Below are positions 16,263 to 20,839 of a DNA stretch of 20,839 nucleotides, in pieces. This stretch comes from CAZKYP01 sp964556885 (GTDB lineage Bacteria; Planctomycetota; Phycisphaerae; Sedimentisphaerales; Anaerobacaceae). The stretch spans positions 1 through 20,839 of the forward strand of contig CAZKYP010000038.1 of the NCBI GenBank assembly GCA_964556885.1. The letters are read 5' to 3'. The notes beneath the pieces were generated by a model, which worked only from the letters and a program-made list of their open reading frames with translations, was not told where the DNA came from and searched no databases. The position numbers and the translations under genes were made by a program. How positions within the stretch are numbered: the first letter of the stretch is position 1; each line of letters starts with the position of its first letter.

Positions 16263-16921
16263 TCAGTTTTCTCCTTAATATAAGCCTGAATTCCGGCAGT
16301 GGAAAACTTAACAATATGCTCGATTACATCACCAGATTCGATTATAAATTCTTCCGGTATGCTATCACCATGCTCCAGCATGGTCTTTACATGTACCAGA
16401 TGTACGAGCTGGCCGACAATAGAAAAAACAACCAGTGCAATTTTAGATTCATCGATACCCGGGCATGTTTTTGCCAAAGCCTTACTCATGGCATTCATAG
16501 TAGGCATAATGACATCCTCAACAAATATATTAGCCGGTAAGTGCCCGTCGATATATTCACGGGCCATGAGCCTGCTCAGGCAGGAACTTTGATGTGTATC
16601 TACCATTGTCCCAACAAACGAGTCCGCAAAAGACCTGATCAGATCATTCAGGCCGGGACTTTTACTGCCCGACATGATTTTGTTGATGCTCTCAATACGG
16701 GCGTTACGCATCGGTATAAGATGGCGTCGCCACACTTCCAGGTATAATTTATCTTTGCTGCCGAAATAATAGTTTACAGAGGCAATGTTACAGCCGGCAG
16801 ATGAGGCGATATCGCGAATACTTGTGCCCTTAAAACCACGTTCGCAAAAAAGCTCCTCAGCCACATCAAGCAATCGCTCCTGAACTCCTTTGCTGTTATC
16901 TTGATTAATTTCGCTATCCAT
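16259..16921 (-). CDS. TetR-family transcriptional regulator (CecR-like)
   Basis: TetR proteins are dimeric repressors released from DNA by a small ligand. The 220-aa product has the N-terminal helix-turn-helix: LLDVAEELFCERGFKGTSIR, then DIASSAGCNIASVNYYFGSK (recognition helix about 43-53, ending in the diagnostic YYFGSKDKLY). The ligand-binding half (SCLSRLMAREYIDGHLPANI onward, with VFSIVGQLVHLVH) resembles the CecR/DUF1956 group, in which E. coli CecR controls export genes. It is the first gene of the efflux operon and shares ATGA with the outer-membrane factor start, so the regulator is made with the pump. This order, with the palindrome in the promoter upstream, fits negative autoregulation. 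The inducer is unknown. Confidence 0.92.
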   Translation of the reverse strand: MDSEINQDNSKGVQERLLDVAEELFCERGFKGTSIRDIASSAGCNIASVNYYFGSKDKLYLEVWRRHLIPMRNARIESINKIMSGSKSPGLNDLIRSFADSFVGTMVDTHQSSCLSRLMAREYIDGHLPANIFVEDVIMPTMNAMSKALAKTCPGIDESKIALVVFSIVGQLVHLVHVKTMLEHGDSIPEEFIIESGDVIEHIVKFSTAGIQAYIKEKTE

Positions 16922-17060
16922 AGAATCTTTAATCCAAATACAGTGTTTACAATATATTAACTATGAAGCTAATATCTATATCCCTTCTGAAAACAGTACT
17001 TTACAAATATTTTTCTATGGGATATATTCATATTAATTCTCACAAATCATATTCCCGGCT

Positions 17061-17076
17061 TAAAACGAATGTTTCA
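17061..17076. promoter_or_regulatory. Second operator-like site
   Basis: TAAAACGAATGTTTCA matches the perfect palindrome at 17087-17102 in 13 of 16 positions, keeping AAAC and GTTT arms. Its centre lies 26 bp away, at about the predicted transcription start. It may be a weaker second TetR site. Confidence 0.4.
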
Positions 17077-17082
17077 TACGCA

Positions 17083-17111
17083 AGATTAAAACAATTGTTT
17101 TATTTTGTCAA
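17083..17111 (-). promoter_or_regulatory. Promoter of the tetR-OMF-MFP-RND operon
   Basis: Read on the minus strand, a perfect -35 hexamer TTGACA occupies 17111-17106. After a 17-bp spacer comes TAATCT at 17088-17083, which keeps the first, second and last positions of the -10 consensus. The start point would be near 17076, giving a leader of about 155 bases before the TetR ATG. The spacer is almost filled by the palindrome described separately. Confidence 0.5.
17087..17102. promoter_or_regulatory. Probable TetR operator, perfect palindrome
   Basis: TAAAACAATTGTTTTA is identical to its reverse complement over all 16 bases. It lies mostly between the -35 and -10 hexamers of the efflux promoter and touches the first two -10 bases, where a bound TetR dimer would block polymerase. 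Many TetR operators are palindromes of about this size. Binding is inferred, not shown. Confidence 0.55.
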
Positions 17112-17234
17112 ACATAAATTCCTCTTTTAATAGAATGTACTGAATTTGGCCGGTTTTTCTTCAAAAAAAACACGAATATTAGTGAAAAATCCAAGACAAT
17201 AATTATGAAAAGTACTCAACTTCGGCATTCTTTT

Positions 17235-17263
17235 TTGAGTCCTGCATTAAAGAGAACGATAAA
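17235..17263 (+). promoter_or_regulatory. Candidate promoter for the isomerase-like gene
   Basis: TTGAGT (17235-17240; 4 of 6 to -35) and GATAAA (17258-17263; 4 of 6 to -10) are separated by 17 bp and lie about 70 bases before the ATG. The match is moderate in an AT-rich background, so chance is not excluded. Confidence 0.3.
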
Positions 17264-17334
17264 GAATATATAGCCTTTTCAGAAATAAAGATATTCAAAA
17301 TCTGACCGATAATAATTTTAACTGGAAAACCAAA

Positions 17335-18258
17335 ATGGATGGAAAAATATCGAATAGCGGCCCACAAAACCACATCAGCCGCCGCAATATTCTCAAAACG
17401 GCTGCCGGCACAGGCATCGCCGCAGCAATCGGTCTGACTTGCAATTCCTGCGCAACAACGAGTAAATCAGTCAAAAAAGGCGTCACAAAAGGACGAATTA
17501 ACCAGTCTATCGCATACTGGTGTTTCCAAAAATACTGGGATATCGAAAAAACCTGCCGCGTCGCCAAATATCTCGGCTGTAAAAGTATCGAATTAGTCGA
17601 ATCAAAATACTGGCCGGTTCTGAAAAAATATGATCTCATCTGTGCTATGAACTTAAGCCACAGCTATGATAAGGGAATGAACAATCCGTGGTATCAGAAT
17701 ACATGCGTTGAAAGACTGCGTCAATCCATCGACGAATGCTCGATGTACGAATTCCCGAACGTTATTACGTTCACAGGTTTCCGCGAAGATATTCCGGATG
17801 ATGTCGGCCTAAGTAACTGCGTTAACGGCTACAAGAAAATCATAGGCCATGCCGAAAAGAAAAATGTCAATATCTGCCTGGAGATTATCAACAGCCGAGT
17901 CGACAATGAGATAAAAGCCTATAACGGCTACCAGGGCGACCATGTTGATTACTGCATCGAAATCATCAAGCAGGTCGGCTCACCGAGAATGAAGCTGCTG
18001 TTCGACATTTACAACGTGCAAATCATGGATGGTGACATCATTTCCAGAATCAGGCAGCATAAGGATTACATCGGCCATTATCAGATTGCCGGAGTGCCCG
18101 ACCACAATGAGCCGGACGACAGGCAGGAAATCAACTATAAACCCATTATGGAAGAAATTGTTAAAACCGGCTACACAGGTTACGTCGGGCACGAATTCAA
18201 TCCTAAAAATAATCCTGCAATAAGTCTCAGAAACGCCGTCATTATGTGCGACGTTTGA
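17335..18258 (+). CDS. Exported sugar-phosphate isomerase/epimerase-like TIM barrel (hydroxypyruvate-isomerase-like)
   Basis: The 307-aa product begins with a twin-arginine signal (SRRNILK, Arg16-Arg17, then an Ala/Gly-rich hydrophobic stretch), so a folded protein is probably exported by Tat. The rest is an AP-endonuclease-2/xylose-isomerase-like TIM barrel close to hydroxypyruvate isomerase, which interconverts hydroxypyruvate and tartronate semialdehyde. Diagnostic blocks are NICLEIINSRVD (Glu183), KLLFDIYNVQIMDGDI (Asp224), IGHYQIAGVPDHNEPD (His248, Gln250) and GYVGHEFNP (Glu287); Glu, Asp, Gln and Glu fit the usual divalent-metal site. The start is the only ATG before the Tat motif. Family resemblance is strong, but substrate is not settled, since many exported planctomycete members of this fold act on unknown sugars. 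It lies alone between the efflux operon and a convergent terminator. Confidence 0.82.
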   Translation: MDGKISNSGPQNHISRRNILKTAAGTGIAAAIGLTCNSCATTSKSVKKGVTKGRINQSIAYWCFQKYWDIEKTCRVAKYLGCKSIELVESKYWPVLKKYDLICAMNLSHSYDKGMNNPWYQNTCVERLRQSIDECSMYEFPNVITFTGFREDIPDDVGLSNCVNGYKKIIGHAEKKNVNICLEIINSRVDNEIKAYNGYQGDHVDYCIEIIKQVGSPRMKLLFDIYNVQIMDGDIISRIRQHKDYIGHYQIAGVPDHNEPDDRQEINYKPIMEEIVKTGYTGYVGHEFNPKNNPAISLRNAVIMCDV

Positions 18259-18327
18259 AACTTATACTGATTCATAACAAACCGTCACTATTAACATCAA
18301 TCATCAATCTTCGAATCTAATACTCAA

Positions 18328-18388
18328 TAAAAAAGGCTCTACCCTCCCAATGTATCCCTGGATAGATGCACTGGAAAGGAGAGCCTTT
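18328..18388 (-). terminator. Strong intrinsic terminator of the helical-domain/redoxin gene pair
   Basis: On the minus strand, AAAGGCTCT (18388-18380) pairs perfectly with AGAGCCTTT (18340-18332). The stem extends inward by seven more pairs, two of them G-U, past one bulged T, and is followed by a run of six T (18334-18329). The loop holds a small TATC/GATA inverted repeat. It lies about 95 bases beyond the end of the Gly-rich protein gene. On the plus strand only three T follow the stem, so termination of the facing gene would be weaker. Confidence 0.75.
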
Positions 18389-18481
18389 CACCAATAAACA
18401 TTTATTACAGAGAAGCTAAGAATTCACCATATCATCCTGATGTCGGTTTAGAATTTTTTATCGTCGAAGCTTTTAAGACGA

Positions 18482-19069
18482 TTATTGTCCGCCACCCTGG
18501 TTGCCGCCTCTCTGTCCTCGGCCCTGGCCACCTTGTCCACCTGGTCCGCCTTGACCGCGTCCCCGGCCCAATCTGATACCGAGTTTCTCTGCCTTTTCCT
18601 GGAATGCCTGATTCTTCTTGGCAATCAGTTCTTCAACATGCTTGGCTGTCTTCGTGGCATTTTCGCTTGCCGCCATTGTCTGAATTGCCTGAAGCTCTTC
18701 CATGGCCGCCTCGTGTTCTGTTTGAACCTGTCTGCCTTTCAAAATCATAATCTGATCATCGATAGCCGCTAAGATTACCGCCTGTTCCTCACGCTGCTTC
18801 ATCATTGCATCCCTGAATTTAGTCCTCTCTTCATCGGACATATCCTGGAAATTACCCTGGGGTCTGGCAGGTTGTGCTTCCATGCTTGCTTTGAGCTTGG
18901 CAAGCTGCGCCTCGATAGCTGCTATTGCAGCTTGTTGTGCTTCAGTGTTTCCAAATCCACCGCGCATCCGGCCTCCACCCTGTCCACCACCCTGCGGCTG
19001 AGCATACACACCCAGAGTCAATGTCACAACGGACAGAACTGCAACTGTTAAAATAAGATACTTCTTCAT
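18482..19069 (-). CDS. Exported helical protein with Gly-rich tail, paralogue of the neighbouring redoxin's N-terminal domain
   Basis: I do not recognise a named family. ATG 19069 was chosen because GGAGG (19082-19078 on the minus strand) precedes it and it starts a clean signal peptide (KKYLILTVAVLSVVTLTLG...VYAQ); an in-frame extension upstream lacks both. The 195-aa protein has a Gly-rich segment (27-40), two charged helical stretches (about 44-66 and 73-160) likely to form coiled coils, and a Gly/Arg/Gln-rich tail (168-195). It contains no cysteine. Residues 45-152 align with 89-201 of the product of the gene 90 bases upstream: both have AQLAKLK/R, then S(D/E)EER(T/S)K(F/L)R, with 17 of 41 identities over 73-113 versus 119-159. 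The motif spacing recalls Spy/CpxP-like periplasmic helical proteins, but that is only a guess. It is probably cotranscribed with the redoxin gene. Confidence 0.75.
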   Translation of the reverse strand: MKKYLILTVAVLSVVTLTLGVYAQPQGGGQGGGRMRGGFGNTEAQQAAIAAIEAQLAKLKASMEAQPARPQGNFQDMSDEERTKFRDAMMKQREEQAVILAAIDDQIMILKGRQVQTEHEAAMEELQAIQTMAASENATKTAKHVEELIAKKNQAFQEKAEKLGIRLGRGRGQGGPGGQGGQGRGQRGGNQGGGQ

Positions 19070-19159
19070 AATACTGACCTCCAAAACATGTTTACACATT
19101 TCTCTCGACCTGGTTCCCACAGCAGGAATCGGCTTGATATATATTACACATTAAAATCC

Positions 19160-20386
19160 TTAATTCGCATATTTGACGGTACAACCATAAGGCTTGGCCA
19201 GGTGTACACTCACATTTTTGCCTGCAATCATTTCACTTAGTGCATTATCAACGTAGTCGATTTTAGTTTGGCCTTCGGGTGCTTTTCCCATTGGTGCATT
19301 ATCGATTGCGCCCGCATAGGCAATATTTCCTCTGGGATCGATTACAAATATATGCGGCGTATTGGTCGCATTATATTCGTGACCAACTTTACCCGACCTG
19401 TCGTCCAGTATCTGATAAGGCATATTGTGCTGCTTGGCAAAATCCAAATTTGCCTCGCCGGTTGTATGGCTGGTACTGTTTATCGCAAGCCAGACAACCC
19501 CCTTGTCCTTATACTTATTGGCCAAATCGACCATAGTCTTTGCCGTATCATAGTGGTATCTGACAAACGGACATTCAGTATTTAACCATTCAAGCACTAC
19601 GATCTTGCCGGTAAAATCGGACAGGCTCACCTGCTTGCCATTGAAGCTGCTCAATGTAAACTGCGGCGCTCTCGGTCCCGAAGGTTCGGGTTCCATCCTT
19701 GCGCCCGGCTGCGGCGGACGGTCTCCCATAAATTCAGGCCTTCTCTGGTCAGGTCTGGGCATCCGGTCACCACCCGGTCTTTGGCGTCCGCGGATTAGCC
19801 TTTCGACGTTCCGTGCGGTTTCCTCGGCATGTTCATCGTCAGCTATATCCTGAATGCGCCTCAGGTCACCGGTATTTACAATAAGGTATTGTTCATCCTC
19901 GGTCGGTTGTCTTTGCCCCTGCAATTTTGCGATTTGAGCTACAATGGCCTTGAGTGAATTCTCACGTTCCTCAAATACCTTTTCAAGTGTTTCTCTCAGC
20001 TTGCTTCTTTCCTCCTCAGATAAATCCCGCATCCGTCTGGAATCATCAACATTTACATCTTCCACGGTTTTACGGAGTTTTGCAAGCTGTGCCTGTATCT
20101 GGTCGATTGCCTCAAGTTGCTCCTGACGACTGAGAAAAGTTCCGCGTCTGGGACCAAAACTTTCACGCATTCTGGCCCTGAACTGCTCCCTTTCCTCTTC
20201 GGTCATGTTCTGAAATCTTTGCCTTAACCTTTCTCTTTCTTCTTCAGAAAGTTCCCGAGGCATTCTTGATTCATCGGCGCCAACGGCAGGAGGCCGCGTT
20301 GACCTCTCAGGACGCTGCCCAAAAGCACTCATTGTAATTAACAAAAGAACCGAAACTGAAATAATTGTAATTAGTAGCCTTCTCAT
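19160..20386 (-). CDS. Exported helical-domain/redoxin fusion protein
   Basis: Starting at ATG 20386, with GGGAGG eight bases upstream, the 408-aa protein has a signal peptide (RRLLITIISVSVLLLITMSAFGQ), then Arg/Glu-rich helices with a repeated (S/T)EEER(E)..R pattern (46-75), and a helical domain (89-201) shared with the next gene. A Pro/Arg linker (202-238) leads to a redoxin/AhpC-TSA thioredoxin fold (about 239-390: APQFTLSSFNGKQVSLSDF, IVVLEWLNTECPFVRYHYD, TPHIFVIDPRGNIAYAGAID). The usual CxxC is absent. The only cysteines are Cys272 (in TECPFV) and Cys402 in the C-terminal YGCTVKY, a pairing seen in some thioredoxin-like proteins of diderm bacteria. It probably acts as a thiol peroxidase or disulfide enzyme in the periplasm; substrate is unknown. 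It precedes its paralogue by 90 bases in one likely operon. Confidence 0.82.
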   Translation of the reverse strand: MRRLLITIISVSVLLLITMSAFGQRPERSTRPPAVGADESRMPRELSEEERERLRQRFQNMTEEEREQFRARMRESFGPRRGTFLSRQEQLEAIDQIQAQLAKLRKTVEDVNVDDSRRMRDLSEEERSKLRETLEKVFEERENSLKAIVAQIAKLQGQRQPTEDEQYLIVNTGDLRRIQDIADDEHAEETARNVERLIRGRQRPGGDRMPRPDQRRPEFMGDRPPQPGARMEPEPSGPRAPQFTLSSFNGKQVSLSDFTGKIVVLEWLNTECPFVRYHYDTAKTMVDLANKYKDKGVVWLAINSTSHTTGEANLDFAKQHNMPYQILDDRSGKVGHEYNATNTPHIFVIDPRGNIAYAGAIDNAPMGKAPEGQTKIDYVDNALSEMIAGKNVSVHLAKPYGCTVKYAN

Positions 20387-20704
20387 GAGAAAATCCTCCC
20401 AGGAAAAGTTCAATATTTATTGTCGAACGAATTTTCAAATAATTGTTTAGCCATACACATATTCAAAAACCTCATCATTGTTAAAATTTACGAGGTATAT
20501 TTTCTTGTAAATTTATACGAAAAACCTGTACTTCAAGGTCTGTAAATTTCGAATTTCTACAAACAATCGGATAAAATAAAAAAACTCATATAAATAACAG
20601 GTATTTATCTCAGAAGGTCATCTGCTGTTACATCCATTAATCTACTCTCGTTAATCCTTTTGATACAATACTTTATCGCGAAACTCACGGTAAAGCCCCA
20701 CTTT
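20387..20704. other. AT-rich leader/promoter region of the redoxin-fusion gene
   Basis: These 318 bases hold no convincing gene. The octamer GTAAATTT occurs at 20507-20514 and 20542-20549, and inverted at 20484-20491. The stretch must carry the promoter for the minus-strand pair, but I cannot pick hexamers with proper spacing. A 22-codon minus-strand frame from the ATG at 20478 lacks a ribosome site. No terminator for the partial gene at the edge is clear. Confidence 0.45.
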
Positions 20705-20839
20705 TTATCTATTCATACTGTCCGATCCACCCTGATCGGCCGAATCACGACGCGGCCTCGGCGGCCTGACAATAGTCCCCGGCCGGATTCTGCCAATTGC
20801 ACTCTGTCCGCCGGCCCTGCTGATTAATATTTCGAGCCG
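20705..20839 (-). CDS. Unrecognised protein, C-terminal end (5' part outside window)
   Basis: A minus-strand frame enters from the window edge and runs 44 codons to TAA at 20707-20705. It reads RLEILISRAGGQSAIGRIRP, then GTIVRPPRPRRDSADQGG and a short Ser/Asp/Met/Asn/Arg tail. The segment is rich in Arg, Gly and Pro, and its higher GC and coherent composition contrast with the AT-rich DNA just downstream, which supports it being coding. No domain can be named from so little. It may be the gene upstream of the redoxin-fusion gene on the same strand, about 320 bases away. Confidence 0.55.
   Translation of the reverse strand, partial: RLEILISRAGGQSAIGRIRPGTIVRPPRPRRDSADQGGSDSMNR

Larger units (their letters stand above)
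16922..17334. other. Divergent intergenic region between the TetR operon and the isomerase-like gene
   Basis: This 413-base AT-rich stretch has no convincing gene. It holds the efflux promoter with its palindromes (17061-17111) and a weak plus-strand promoter candidate (17235-17263). An inverted repeat TATATCCC (16977-16984) / GGGATATA (17019-17026) has a 34-base loop and would lie in the leader of the tetR message. A 22-codon reading frame from an ATG near 17204 has no ribosome site and is not called. Confidence 0.6.

Noticed and set aside
18460..18482. ATCGTC/GACGAT 6-bp hairpin at the end of the Gly-rich protein gene as a terminator
   Set aside because: Short stem followed by A-rich, not T-rich, sequence on the minus strand; the long hairpin at 18328-18388 is a far better terminator.
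20411..20478. 22-codon minus-strand frame upstream of the redoxin-fusion gene as a leader peptide
   Set aside because: No ribosome site and AT-driven composition; no attenuator structure follows.

Overview
The window looks like chromosomal DNA from a planctomycete, most likely of the Phycisphaerae type. The evidence is indirect: a WD40 fragment beside a kinesin-light-chain-like TPR fragment, a TPR protein carrying RNA polymerase alpha-CTD modules, a fused SecD-SecF after tgt and yajC, a SpoIID-domain lipoprotein in a setting without sporulation genes, and a Tat-exported hydroxypyruvate-isomerase-like TIM-barrel protein. There is no rRNA gene, tRNA, CRISPR array, insertion sequence or phage gene that I can see. 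Base composition is moderate and fairly even, with AT-rich intergenic stretches.

Layout. Positions 1-492 hold the end of a WD40 protein and a TPR remnant in another frame, probably a decayed WD40-TPR gene. Positions 500-9344 are a plus-strand block. A sigma70-like promoter precedes a TPR protein with two alpha-CTD modules, then come a SpoIID-type lipoprotein, tgt (queuosine tRNA modification), yajC, a very large secDF fusion and a small membrane-anchored LysM protein that ends in an intrinsic terminator. Cell-envelope functions (protein export, glycan processing, peptidoglycan binding) dominate this block. A minus-strand pgl (6-phosphogluconolactonase) faces it.

Positions 10343-16921 are a tightly packed minus-strand operon read in the order TetR regulator, outer-membrane factor lipoprotein, membrane fusion protein, RND pump. 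Its junctions are a 4-base overlap, a 14-base overlap and an abutting stop/start, so it encodes a full tripartite efflux system with its own regulator. Its probable promoter, at 17083-17111, has a perfect 16-bp palindrome lying mostly in the -35/-10 spacer, with a 13/16 similar copy 26 bp downstream, which fits autorepression.

The plus-strand isomerase-like gene at 17335 follows. It is separated by a long hairpin terminator from a convergent minus-strand pair. These two exported proteins share a charged helical domain: one is stand-alone with a Gly-rich tail, the other is fused to a two-cysteine redoxin. The last 135 bases are the C-terminal end of an unrecognised minus-strand gene.

The most interesting items are the tandem alpha-CTD/TPR protein, whose alpha-CTDs keep most of the known DNA-contact residues, and the duplicated helical-domain/redoxin pair. 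Neither fits a pathway I can name. The other loci are recognisable families, some with unusual architecture.
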